64,000 bases of DNA from Bradyrhizobium sp. Ec3.3 (GTDB taxonomy: Bacteria; Pseudomonadota; Alphaproteobacteria; Rhizobiales; Xanthobacteraceae). The translations under genes were made by a program, and so were the position numbers. Below are positions 8,544 to 17,041 of the stretch, in pieces. The notes beneath the pieces were generated by a model, which searched no databases, was not told where the DNA came from, and saw only the letters and a program-made list of their open reading frames with translations. Positions within the stretch are counted from its first letter, which is position 1. The number at the start of each line of letters is the position of its first letter. The stretch spans positions 88,408 through 152,407 of the forward strand of contig NZ_KI421477.1 in assembly GCF_000472925.1 (NCBI RefSeq). Direction: 5' to 3'.

Positions 8544-10130
8544 TCATTCAGCGGGAACGGACGCCTCGCGCAGCCGCAGCGAGTAGTTCGACGCGTTCTG
8601 CTGGCCGCTCGATGCCGCGCGCGCAAAGGTGATGAGATGGTGCGCGATCATGGTGCACCCGATCAGGCCTTCGAGATCGCCGCGCCTGATCCGGCCCAGC
8701 GCAAACTTCCAGAACACGCGTTTGTAGTCGCCGAGCACGCCGACCTTCCAGAAGATGTTGCGCAACATGACGAGACCGCGCCTGATGTTGGGCCAGGTCT
8801 TCATCTCCGCAGGCACCGGCACCTTGATGCGGTTGGCATAGGTGTAGTCACACTGGTGCTGATAGCGCGCATAGACCTTCTCGGGCGCGTAGGCCCGCTC
8901 CATGCAGAACTTCCAGGACGCCACGACATCGTCATAGGGCAACAGGAAGTTGACGTTGGAATCGCGGCCTTCATCGTTGATCAACCGGCCCTCACGCTCG
9001 AGCCGGTCCCACAGCGGCGTCTTCGGCAGCGCCTGGAGCAGGTTGATCGTGAGCAGCGGAATGCGGGATTCCTCGACGAACGAAAGCAGCGCATCCGACG
9101 TGTTCGGCTTGTCGGTGTCGAGCCCCATGATGATGCCGGACACCACCTCCATGCCGTAGGAGTTGATGGTACGCACGCCCTCAAGGATCGGGACCATCAT
9201 GTTGTGGTCCTTCTGCATCGCGTGCAACGCGTCGGGATCGGGCGTCTCGATGCCGCAGAAGATGGTGATGAAATAGGCCTCGCGCATCTTCTCGAGGATT
9301 TCCGGGCGCTTGGCGATGTTGAGCGTCGCCTCGCAGGCGAGCCGCATCACATAGCCGGTCTTCTTCTGCCACTCGATCAGATGCGGCAACAGGTCCATCG
9401 CCGCCTTGCGGTTGCCGATGAAATTGTCGTCGACGAAATAGACCGTGTCGGTCATGCCGCATTCGCGCAGGCGGTCGAGCTCGGCGATGATCTGCTGCGG
9501 CGTCTTGATGCGCGGGTTGCGGCCGTAGAGGCCGGGGATGTCGCAGAACTCGCACTGGTAGGGACAGCCGCTGGAATACTGGATGCTGCCGAGGAAGTAT
9601 TTCTTCACCTCCGCAAGCTCGTAGGCGGGTATCGGAAACTCCGCCATCGGCACGCGGTCGTTGGTCGTCAGCACCACCTGCTGCGCCGGGCGCGCGATGT
9701 CGCGCGACAGGATCGCGATCAGCTCATTGGTGGCATCGCCGAGCTCGCCGACATGGAGATAGTCGAAGGACGGATAGTAATCCGGGCAGGCGCTGACCGA
9801 TGGGCCGCCGAGCGCGACCGGCAGATCGTACTCATGGGCGCGGCGGCAGATGTCGTTCATCTGCTGGCGCTGGATGTGCATGCCGCTGACGAAGACCGCC
9901 TCCGCCCATTCGAACTCCTCCTTCGTCGCCGGACGGAGGTTCTCGTCGACGAACTTCACCTGCCACTCCCTGGGCAGATAGGCGGAGATCAGCAGCAGCC
10001 CCTGCGGCGGCATGAAGGCCTTGACGCCATCGGTCAGGGGATAGGCGTGCTCGAATGTGCCGAAAGACGATGTGTAGCGCGGAAAGACGCAGAGAATGTG
10101 CCGGACCGTTCCGTTGCTTTCAGCGCGCAT
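8544..10130 (-). CDS. hpnP: Hopanoid C-2 methylase HpnP (B12-binding radical SAM)
   Basis: 528 aa. An N-terminal cobalamin-binding-type domain ('MPPQGLLLISAY', 'GMHIQRQQ', 'GGPSVSACPDYYP') is followed by a radical SAM core with the cluster motif C189-x3-C193-x2-C196. HpnP adds the C-2 methyl of 2-methylhopanoids. Length, the FPRYT start region and the hopanoid neighbourhood support this over a generic B12 radical SAM protein. Start ATG 10130 has a GGGGGAAG ribosome site. An EcfG-like promoter lies at 10186-10210. It is flanked by eutB upstream and eutC 6 bp downstream. Confidence 0.85.
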   Translation of the reverse strand: MRAESNGTVRHILCVFPRYTSSFGTFEHAYPLTDGVKAFMPPQGLLLISAYLPREWQVKFVDENLRPATKEEFEWAEAVFVSGMHIQRQQMNDICRRAHEYDLPVALGGPSVSACPDYYPSFDYLHVGELGDATNELIAILSRDIARPAQQVVLTTNDRVPMAEFPIPAYELAEVKKYFLGSIQYSSGCPYQCEFCDIPGLYGRNPRIKTPQQIIAELDRLRECGMTDTVYFVDDNFIGNRKAAMDLLPHLIEWQKKTGYVMRLACEATLNIAKRPEILEKMREAYFITIFCGIETPDPDALHAMQKDHNMMVPILEGVRTINSYGMEVVSGIIMGLDTDKPNTSDALLSFVEESRIPLLTINLLQALPKTPLWDRLEREGRLINDEGRDSNVNFLLPYDDVVASWKFCMERAYAPEKVYARYQHQCDYTYANRIKVPVPAEMKTWPNIRRGLVMLRNIFWKVGVLGDYKRVFWKFALGRIRRGDLEGLIGCTMIAHHLITFARAASSGQQNASNYSLRLREASVPAE

Positions 10131-10185
10131 CGAACTTCCCCCAACGACCTTCTACAAACCGTGCAGAACAGACATAGAGACACAT

Positions 10186-10210
10186 AACGTAACGCTGGGC
10201 CCGAAATTCC
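10186..10210 (-). promoter_or_regulatory. EcfG-type (general stress response) promoter for hpnP
   Basis: Read on the minus strand: GGAAT, 16 nt, CGTT. The alphaproteobacterial EcfG consensus is GGAAC-N16/17-CGTT, so only one base differs. The start site would fall about 48 bp upstream of the hpnP ATG. hpnP of R. palustris TIE-1 is known to be EcfG-controlled. Confidence 0.6.
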
Positions 10211-10304
10211 TCAATATTGTGGCATGGGCCTAATTCATGAGACGCCGCAATGGTTTCCCCGGTTCACGCTGATTGTCCGTGATCATGCGAAATTCGGGCC
10301 GGCT

Positions 10305-11687
10305 TCAAGCAATCAGGCGTGAGGCAAAATCGGGTAGCAGCCCCGCATCACGAGCAAGCCGGAAATCGGCACCCGCAATCCCGCTCTTCGCCAGCCAGTC
10401 GTCGAACTCCGGCGCGCGGTGCAGGCCGAAGACGTCGCGGACATAAAGCGCGTCATGGAAGGAGGTCGACTGATAGTTCAGCATGACGTCGTCGGCGCCC
10501 GGCACCCCCATGATGAAGGTGACGCCGGCGGCAGCCAGCAGCGTCAGGAGATTGTCCATGTCGTCCTGGTCCGCTTCGGCATGGTTGGTGTAGCAGATGT
10601 CGACCCCGAGCGGCAGGCCGAGCAGCTTGCCGCAGAAATGATCCTCGAGCCCGGCGCGGATGATCTCCTTGCCGTCATAGAGATATTCCGGGCCAATGAA
10701 GCCGACCACGCTGTTGACCAGCAGGGGCTGATACGCGCGGGCGACCGCATAGGCCCGCGCCTCGCAGGTCTGCTGGTCGACGCCGTGATGGGCATTGGCC
10801 GACAACGCCGAGCCCTGGCCGGTCTCGAAATACATCACGTTCTGCCCGACCGTGCCGCGCCTCAGCGACCGCCCGGCCTCGTGGGCTTCGCCAAGCAAAG
10901 TGAGATCGATGCCGAAGCTGCGGTTGGCGGCCTCGGTCCCGGCGACCGACTGGAACACCAGGTCGACCGGCACGCCCTGCCCGATCAGCGACAGCGTCGT
11001 CGTCACATGGGTGAGCACGCAGCTCTGGGTCGGGATGTTGAGCCGCGAGATGATCTCGTCGAGCAGCCGCAGCAACTGGCCGATGGTCGCGGGGTCGTCG
11101 CTCGCCGGGTTGATTCCGATGCAGGCATCGCCCGCGCCGAGCAGAATGCCGTCAAGGATCGAGGCGGTGATGCCCTTGGCGTCGTCGAAGGGATGGTTGG
11201 GCTGGAGCCGCGTGCTCATCCGCCCCTTCAGCCCGATGGTGTTGCGGAACGATGTGATCACCTCACATTTGCGGGCCGCCAGGATCAGATCCTGGTTGCG
11301 CATGAGCTTCGACACCGCGGCCGCCATCTCCGGCGTGATGCCGCGGGCCAGCTTTCGCAAACCTTCCGTCGTCGCGGCGTCCGACAGCAGCCAGTCGCGG
11401 AAGCCGCCGACGGTAAGCGCGGCCACCGGCGCGAAGGCCTTCTTATCGTGGGTATCGATGACGAGGCGCGTGACCTCGTCGGCCTCATAGGGGATCACCA
11501 CTTCCTGGAGGAATTGGCCAAGCGGAACGTCGGCGAGCGCCATCCGCGCCGCGATCATCTCCTCGGCGCTGGCAGCCGCGATCCCGGCCAGCCGGTCACC
11601 GGAGCGCGGCGGGGTCGCCTTGGCCAGGAGGTCGCGCAGATCGGCGAAAACATAGGTCGTGGCATCGATAGTGTGGCGGTAGACCAA
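10305..11687 (-). CDS. eutB: Ethanolamine ammonia-lyase large subunit EutB
   Basis: 460 aa from a TTG at 11687, preceded by GGAGG 4 nt upstream. This start aligns with the normal EutB N-terminus. An ATG at 11771 would add 28 residues unlike the family. Strong family blocks are 'LRSGDRLAGIAAAS', 'IPTQSCVLTHVTT', 'YFETGQGSALSA', 'VGFIGPEYLYDG' and 'CYTNHAEADQ', the last within the adenosylcobalamin/substrate barrel. It is the catalytic subunit for ethanolamine deamination. It is separated from its partner eutC by hpnP, with a 174-bp gap before hpnP. Confidence 0.93.
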   Translation of the reverse strand: MVYRHTIDATTYVFADLRDLLAKATPPRSGDRLAGIAAASAEEMIAARMALADVPLGQFLQEVVIPYEADEVTRLVIDTHDKKAFAPVAALTVGGFRDWLLSDAATTEGLRKLARGITPEMAAAVSKLMRNQDLILAARKCEVITSFRNTIGLKGRMSTRLQPNHPFDDAKGITASILDGILLGAGDACIGINPASDDPATIGQLLRLLDEIISRLNIPTQSCVLTHVTTTLSLIGQGVPVDLVFQSVAGTEAANRSFGIDLTLLGEAHEAGRSLRRGTVGQNVMYFETGQGSALSANAHHGVDQQTCEARAYAVARAYQPLLVNSVVGFIGPEYLYDGKEIIRAGLEDHFCGKLLGLPLGVDICYTNHAEADQDDMDNLLTLLAAAGVTFIMGVPGADDVMLNYQSTSFHDALYVRDVFGLHRAPEFDDWLAKSGIAGADFRLARDAGLLPDFASRLIA

Positions 11688-11992
11688 AAGCCCCTCCGGC
11701 GTCAGTCGGCCAATGGCCGATGCAGACCTAACCCAGCTCCGAGGAATACGTGCCTGGCGGCAGCCGTGCATGCCGATCTTTGCAGCATGTCAGCCTATCC
11801 CCGGACGCGCATTGCCCAAAACCGACAGCGTCTCCAACAGACTGATATCCCTTGTATTTTCTAAGACAAAGGACGGACACGCAACCCGGGCGCGTTAACG
11901 GCGCGTCCACCTTCATTCTGCATAGTTTTGTATCAATTTTACCGTTCGTGCTCACCGATCGCACGTAAAGGCCATTCGGATCGCTGGAAGCC
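11688..11992. other. Divergent intergenic region eutB / chemoreceptor
   Basis: About 300 bp between the eutB start and the chemoreceptor start. It contains the possible but unlikely longer eutB N-terminus (to 11771). I see no clear operator or promoter motif. Confidence 0.4.
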
Positions 11993-13732
11993 ATGACAAC
12001 TGACCGCACTGGGAATGCCGCCGGCCTGGCAGGCCGTTTCACCCTTGCTACCAGGCTCTATTCGATTTTCGCGCTGTTTGCGCTGCTCACCGCAGGGATC
12101 GCGGTGCTGTCGGACTACAACAGCCGCCGCGGTGCCGAGCTCACGGCTGCGATCGAGACCGCGAACGCGGCAGCGCTCAACGTCGAGCGTGTCAACTCGC
12201 TGGTTTACGCCGTGGTGATGGAATCCCGCGGCGTCTACATGTCGACGGATCCAAAGGCCGTGAAGAAGTTCGGGGACGGCCTGCTCAAGTTCAACGACGA
12301 GATCCTCGGCGTGGTGAAGGGCTGGGAAGCCATCGTCAGGACCGACGACGCCGAGCAGTTCGCAACGTTCAAGAAGCGCATCGAGCAGTTCATCGACTTC
12401 CGGAAAGAACTGGTTCGCCGCGCCTATGAGATCGGTCCGGCTGCTGGCCGCGAATGGGGCGACAACGACGCCAATCGCAGCGTGCGGTTGGCGTTGAACA
12501 AGGATCTCGAGGCGCTGTCCAAGGTCTACGCCCAGCGCGCCAAGCAGATTGCGCAGGAGACCGAGACCAATCGCACGCTCTCCTTCGTGCTGACGTGCCT
12601 CGGCGGCGTCGCGCTGGCGCTCGTCGTCATCGGCATCGTCATCATCGCGCGCTCGATCGCCCGTCCGCTCTCGGCGATTACCGCGACCATCAAGCGGGTC
12701 GCCGACGGCGAAGAGAATGTCGTGGTGCCGCATACCGAGCGTGCCGACGAGATCGGCGCGCTGGCGCGCGCGATCCGGATTTTTCAGGAGGCGATGGACC
12801 GCAATCGCAACCTCGCCTCGCAGGTCTCCCAGGACTCCGCGGCGCGCGACGAGCGCGCTCGCCACATCGAGACCTCGGTCGAGGCCTTCCGCGAAGCAAT
12901 CGGCATGGTCATGCGGGGCCTCGCCGACAACGCGTCGGCGATGCGCGAGACCGCGCAGACCATCACCCGCGTCACGGCAGATGCCAACACGCGCGCCGGT
13001 ACGGCGGCGAGCGCCACCGAGCAGGCCTCGCACAACGTCACGGCGGTGGCGGGTGCGGCGGAAGAGCTGTCGGCATCCGTCGAGGAGATCGGCCGTCAGG
13101 TGCGGCAATCGGCGAGCGCCGTCGAGCAGACAGGCCAGCGCACCGAGAAATCGATCTCCGAGATCGAGAGCCTGGCAGCCGCCACACAGCGCATCGACGG
13201 CGTGCTCAATCTGATCCAGGCGATCGCCGAGCAGACCAACCTCCTCGCGCTCAACGCCACCATCGAGGCGGCGCGCGCCGGCGACGCCGGCCGCGGCTTT
13301 GCCGTCGTCGCCCATGAGGTCAAGGCGCTCGCGGGGCAGACGGCGAAGGCGACCGCGGAGATCAGCGAGAACGTCGGCATGATCCAGTCCTCGACCCGCA
13401 ACGCGGTCGAGGCCGTGCGCGAGATCGGCGGCGCTGTGCGCGAGATCAACGACGTCACCTCGGCCATCGCAGGCGCCATCGGCCAGCAGGACTCCGCGAC
13501 CCGCGAAATCTCCGCCAACGCGCAATCCGCTGCGCAAGGCAACGAGACCCTGGTCGCCAACATCACCTCGCTGCGCGACGCCATCGGCGAGACCGACACC
13601 GCGGCAACCTCCGTGCTGACCGCGGCAGGCAGCCTGACCGCAACGGCCGAAACCCTGTCGCGCGAGGTGGAAAAATTCTTCCAGAATTTGCGCTCGGGCC
13701 CGGCCGAGCGCCACATCGCCAAGGCGAGCTAG
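11993..13732 (+). CDS. Methyl-accepting chemotaxis protein
   Basis: 579 aa transmembrane chemoreceptor. TM1 at about 22-39, a helical periplasmic sensor of roughly 155 residues, TM2 at 196-219, HAMP at about 220-272, and a cytoplasmic signalling hairpin with its conserved tip around 411-440 ('EQTNLLALNATIEAARAG'). The sensor looks like a four-helix-bundle type. No C-terminal CheR/CheB tether pentapeptide is seen (the end is HIAKAS). Ligand unknown. It faces away from eutB, so ethanolamine sensing is only a guess. Confidence 0.93.
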   Translation: MTTDRTGNAAGLAGRFTLATRLYSIFALFALLTAGIAVLSDYNSRRGAELTAAIETANAAALNVERVNSLVYAVVMESRGVYMSTDPKAVKKFGDGLLKFNDEILGVVKGWEAIVRTDDAEQFATFKKRIEQFIDFRKELVRRAYEIGPAAGREWGDNDANRSVRLALNKDLEALSKVYAQRAKQIAQETETNRTLSFVLTCLGGVALALVVIGIVIIARSIARPLSAITATIKRVADGEENVVVPHTERADEIGALARAIRIFQEAMDRNRNLASQVSQDSAARDERARHIETSVEAFREAIGMVMRGLADNASAMRETAQTITRVTADANTRAGTAASATEQASHNVTAVAGAAEELSASVEEIGRQVRQSASAVEQTGQRTEKSISEIESLAAATQRIDGVLNLIQAIAEQTNLLALNATIEAARAGDAGRGFAVVAHEVKALAGQTAKATAEISENVGMIQSSTRNAVEAVREIGGAVREINDVTSAIAGAIGQQDSATREISANAQSAAQGNETLVANITSLRDAIGETDTAATSVLTAAGSLTATAETLSREVEKFFQNLRSGPAERHIAKAS

Positions 13733-13741
13733 CTCCCCGCA

Positions 13742-13966
13742 TCATTCGACGCTGCGCCAGGAGCCCTTGTAGGAGCGTCGCAGCAGCGCGAACAGACTTC
13801 CGCCGGTCACCGCGCCTAGCAGATAGACGACGACGGTGAGCACCGCGAGCGGCAGGCTGAGGTTCACCCTGAAGAACGAGACCGTCACGGTCTCGAAATT
13901 CTGCGCGGCGAACACCACGATCGCGACCGCGAACAGGATGATGATGGCGAGATAGACCCAACGCAT
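13742..13966 (-). CDS. LapA-domain (DUF1049) small membrane protein
   Basis: 74 aa from ATG 13966, chosen over 13996 because GGGGAG sits 6 nt upstream. Two hydrophobic helices (about residues 4-22 and 35-60) around the family 'AAQNFETVTVSFF' stretch, ending in a basic tail. LapA-type proteins are inner-membrane and linked to envelope or LPS assembly in enterobacteria; the role here is unknown. Likely in one unit with the HdeD-like gene upstream. Confidence 0.8.
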   Translation of the reverse strand: MRWVYLAIIILFAVAIVVFAAQNFETVTVSFFRVNLSLPLAVLTVVVYLLGAVTGGSLFALLRRSYKGSWRSVE

Positions 13967-14041
13967 GAAGCACTCCCCTTCGGCCGCGCGCAGCATCGCG
14001 CGGTCAACCGCGACTTGAAAATCAGCCCTTCCTCGCGCGCC

Positions 14042-14617
14042 TTAAGTGCCGCGCCGCAGGCTGAAGCCGAGGCTCAGCCAGCCCGCGCCGGCAAAGATCA
14101 GGTCGATGCCGAGGAACAGGCCGAGGATGTAGACGCTGTTGACCGGCCAGCGAGCCAGGATCAACAGGCCGAGCAACAGCGTGATGACGGCCGAGAGCGC
14201 GACCCAGATCCAGGGGCTCTCCCGCTTCATGCTGAAGGCAAGAAACAGCCTGACGACGCCGGAAGCGATCAGCGAGGCACCGAGGAACAGGGTCAGCAGC
14301 ACCGCAGCAAACAGCGGGTTCTCGAAGGTCAAAAAGCCCGCGATGACGTAGAGAACGCCGAGCAGCGCCCAGATCAGGAACTTGCCCCAGCTCTTCATCT
14401 GGAAAGCGCCGATCACCTCGGTCACGCCAGCCACGATCATCATAACGCCGACCACCAGCACGCTCGCGACCGTCGCGATCACCACGCTGCCGAGCGCAAT
14501 GAAGCCGGCAATGACGTAGACGACGCCGAGCGCGACGATCCAGCCCCATTTCGGGCGCAACGCCGCGATGCCGGAGCCCAAGCCTAGTCTGTGAGACATA
14601 TCCGAAGCAGTTGTCAT
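14042..14617 (-). CDS. HdeD-family membrane protein
   Basis: 191 aa from ATG 14617, chosen because AGGAG lies 8 nt upstream; the frame opens further but into unrelated sequence. Six predicted helices in three hairpin repeats, each with a G-x-L/V-Y-V/I-x-A-G-like pattern ('GVVYVIAGFIAL', 'GVLYVIAGFLTF'), typical of HdeD/DUF308. HdeD is linked to acid resistance in E. coli. A FixK-like box lies 100 bp upstream, and lapA-like 13742 follows. Confidence 0.85.
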   Translation of the reverse strand: MTTASDMSHRLGLGSGIAALRPKWGWIVALGVVYVIAGFIALGSVVIATVASVLVVGVMMIVAGVTEVIGAFQMKSWGKFLIWALLGVLYVIAGFLTFENPLFAAVLLTLFLGASLIASGVVRLFLAFSMKRESPWIWVALSAVITLLLGLLILARWPVNSVYILGLFLGIDLIFAGAGWLSLGFSLRRGT

Positions 14618-14716
14618 GACGGCCACTCCTACATGCGAGCCCCCACGGCACACGTCAGGATAGCATGAGCCCGGCGGGGGCGACAGCCAGAAGAGCAGCC
14701 GCCGCAGGCGCCACCG

Positions 14717-14730
14717 TTGATACAGGTCAA
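14717..14730 (-). promoter_or_regulatory. FixK/FNR-type box upstream of HdeD gene
   Basis: On the minus strand TTGACCTGTATCAA fits the rhizobial FixK2 pattern TTG(A/C)-N6-(T/G)CAA. A class II start (box centred at -40) would lie near 14683, about 66 nt before the HdeD ATG. It falls in the 130-bp gap after the Rieske reductase gene. Confidence 0.45.
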
Positions 14731-14747
14731 GGCCGCCAAGGCGCGCT

Positions 14748-16271
14748 TCAGGCGCGCGACCGCTCCATCTCAAGCTCGGCCTTCAGACTGTCGAGATCGC
14801 GATAAATTGACGCGACCGCGAGCACACGGCCGCCTTTCCGGTACCGGAGCAAGCAGTCCTTGCCCGGGATGCTGCCGTCGACCTTGATGTCTTCCCAGCC
14901 TTCGGCGTGGCCGACATAATTGATCGGCACGTCATAGTGCTGGCTCCAGAAGAACGGCACGGCGTCGTAGCGTTCGCGCCGGTCGAGCATGTTTCGCGCC
15001 GCGGTCTGCCCCTGCCGCTCGGCAACCACCCAGTGCTCGACGCGAATGTTGGTCCGAGAATGCGGGTCCGGCCAGCGCGCGATGTCGCCGGCCGCAAAGA
15101 TGCCGGGCGCGCTGGTTTCGAGGTAAGCATCGACCGTCACGCCGCGATCGATCGCAAGCCCGGCCCGCTCGGCCAGTTCGAGGCGCGGCTTGACACCGAT
15201 GCCGACCACCACGAGGTCCGCCTCGATCACGCCGCCACTTTTCAGGTGCGCGCGGCGGCCATCGAGTTTCTCCACGGTGTCCCTGAGGTGGAAATGGACG
15301 CCGTTCTCTTCATGAAGAGCACGGACGAAATCGCCCATCTCGGCTCCCAGGATGCGCTCCATCGGCCGTTCCTCCGGTGCGACGACGTGAACCTCGAGCT
15401 TGCGCGCCCGCAAGGAGGCGGCGACCTCGAGGCCAATGAAGCTCGCCCCGATCACCAGCGCGCGTTTGGCGCTGCCCGCTGCCGTGATGATGGCACGGCT
15501 GTCGGCGACCGATCGCAGGGTGTGGACATGCGGCTGGTCGGCACCAGGAATCTGTAGCTTCACGGGCTCGGCGCCGGTCGCCAGCAGCAGCCGGTCGAAC
15601 GGCACCTTGTCGCCGTTGCCCAACGTCACATGACGTTGTTTCGGATCGAGCGCGGCGACGGAAGTGTCGAGCCTGAGCTCGATGCCTGCGTCCGCGTAAT
15701 AATCCTCTGGCCGGAGCGGCAGCCAATCTTCCGGCGCATTGCCAGCCAGATAGTCCTTCGACAGGTTCGGCCGGTCGACCGGCAAGGCACTGTCGTTGCT
15801 GAGCACGGTGATGCTGCCGGCAAAGCCCTCGCGGCGAAGCATTTCGGCCGCTGCAAATCCCGCCGCGCCGCCACCGACGATGACAAACCGGTCCGGCGTC
15901 GGCGCGGAGCGATGCGGCGCGGCCTGTGGTGGCGCCTCTCGCTTGCGACGCACGATGATCTCGTCCTTCTCGCGTTCGACCTCCCAGACCGCCAGCGCAT
16001 TCAGCGCCGGCGCTGCGACCGCCTCGCCGGTGCGCAGCGAGAAGCAGGCGTGATGCCAGGGGCATCGGATGGTGTCGTCGACCACGAGCCCCTCGGCGAG
16101 CGGACCATGATAGTGCGTGCAAGCCGGTTCGATCGCCACGACCTCGGCGCCGAGCTGCACCAGGAGAACGTCTTCGCCACCGACATGGCCGAGCAGCTTT
16201 CCGTTGTTGAAATCGGCGAGGTTCACGCCCTTGGCTAGATCGGGTCCACTCGGCTTCTTCTCATCGCTCAT
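14748..16271 (-). CDS. Rieske-domain FAD/NAD(P)H-dependent oxidoreductase
   Basis: 507 aa fusion. An N-terminal Rieske [2Fe-2S] domain has ligands C51/H53 (CTHYH) and C70/H73 (CPWHH). It joins a pyridine-nucleotide disulphide-type reductase with an FAD motif GGGAAG at 133-138, an NAD motif near 270 (VIGASFIGLE) and a second FAD motif (AAGDIARWP). This architecture matches AIFM3-like/ferredoxin reductases that pass electrons from NAD(P)H. The missing partner could be an oxygenase or cytochrome; none is adjacent. It ends 25 bp after folE in the same direction. Confidence 0.88.
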   Translation of the reverse strand: MSDEKKPSGPDLAKGVNLADFNNGKLLGHVGGEDVLLVQLGAEVVAIEPACTHYHGPLAEGLVVDDTIRCPWHHACFSLRTGEAVAAPALNALAVWEVEREKDEIIVRRKREAPPQAAPHRSAPTPDRFVIVGGGAAGFAAAEMLRREGFAGSITVLSNDSALPVDRPNLSKDYLAGNAPEDWLPLRPEDYYADAGIELRLDTSVAALDPKQRHVTLGNGDKVPFDRLLLATGAEPVKLQIPGADQPHVHTLRSVADSRAIITAAGSAKRALVIGASFIGLEVAASLRARKLEVHVVAPEERPMERILGAEMGDFVRALHEENGVHFHLRDTVEKLDGRRAHLKSGGVIEADLVVVGIGVKPRLELAERAGLAIDRGVTVDAYLETSAPGIFAAGDIARWPDPHSRTNIRVEHWVVAERQGQTAARNMLDRRERYDAVPFFWSQHYDVPINYVGHAEGWEDIKVDGSIPGKDCLLRYRKGGRVLAVASIYRDLDSLKAELEMERSRA

Positions 16272-16296
16272 GCGCCGTCTCCCGTGGCTTTGCGTC

Positions 16297-16923
16297 TCAA
16301 TCGTCCGAGTTGGCGAGGCCCAGCAGCTCCTGCCGCGTCAACGCGTTATCGCGAAACACGCCGAGCATGCGACTCGTGACGAGATCGGTGCCCGGTTTGT
16401 GCGCGCCGCGCGTGGTCATGCAATGATGCGTGGCCTTGATAATCACGCCGACGCCTTGCGGCCTCAGCACGTCATTGATCGAGTTGGCGATCTGCGCCGT
16501 CATCTTTTCCTGGATCTGGAGGCGCCTGGCGTAGATGTCGACCACCCGCGCGAGCTTGGAAATGCCGACGACGCGCCCCTGCGGAATATAGGCGACCCAG
16601 GCACGTCCGACGATCGGCGCGATGTGGTGCTCGCAATGGCTCTCGAAGCGAACGCCGCGCAGCACGATCATCTCGTCATAGCCCTCGATCTCCTCAAAAG
16701 TCTTTTGCAGGATTTCGGTCGGGTCCTGCTCGTAGCCGGCAAAGTATTCCCGAAACGCACGCGCCACCCGGTCCGGCGTCTCGCGCAGGCCGTCACGTGC
16801 GGGATCATCGCCCGCCCAGCGGATCATGGTACGGACGGCGTCCTCGACCTCCGCCTGGCTCGGGACCTCTGCCGGCGCTTGCGCGAGTGCAACGCGTTCC
16901 AGCCGTCGCGCTTGTCTTTCCAT
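16297..16923 (-). CDS. folE: GTP cyclohydrolase I
   Basis: 208 aa. Zinc ligands C97 and H100 (in CEHH) and C168 (in THHCM), plus the family 'GVRFESHCEHH', 'PQGRVVGISKLARVVD' and 'TRGAHKPGT' segments. It converts GTP to 7,8-dihydroneopterin triphosphate, the first step to tetrahydrofolate. The N-terminal 25 residues are variable. It sits directly upstream of the Rieske reductase gene on the same strand, so a short operon is likely, although the functional link is unclear. Confidence 0.95.
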   Translation of the reverse strand: MERQARRLERVALAQAPAEVPSQAEVEDAVRTMIRWAGDDPARDGLRETPDRVARAFREYFAGYEQDPTEILQKTFEEIEGYDEMIVLRGVRFESHCEHHIAPIVGRAWVAYIPQGRVVGISKLARVVDIYARRLQIQEKMTAQIANSINDVLRPQGVGVIIKATHHCMTTRGAHKPGTDLVTSRMLGVFRDNALTRQELLGLANSDD

Positions 16924-17041
16924 ATGAACTCCTCCCCCTGACTAGCCGCTGGCAATTGCGTCGCGGTACCAAGGCTTGGACGGCGCCAACGGAAAAAGGT
17001 TCCGGGGATAGGGGAAAAATCAGAGCGGCTCGGAACCAGGC

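Noticed and set aside
11687..11771. ATG at 11771 as eutB start
   Set aside because: The added 28 residues are unlike EutB; TTG 11687 has a ribosome site and aligns with the family start.
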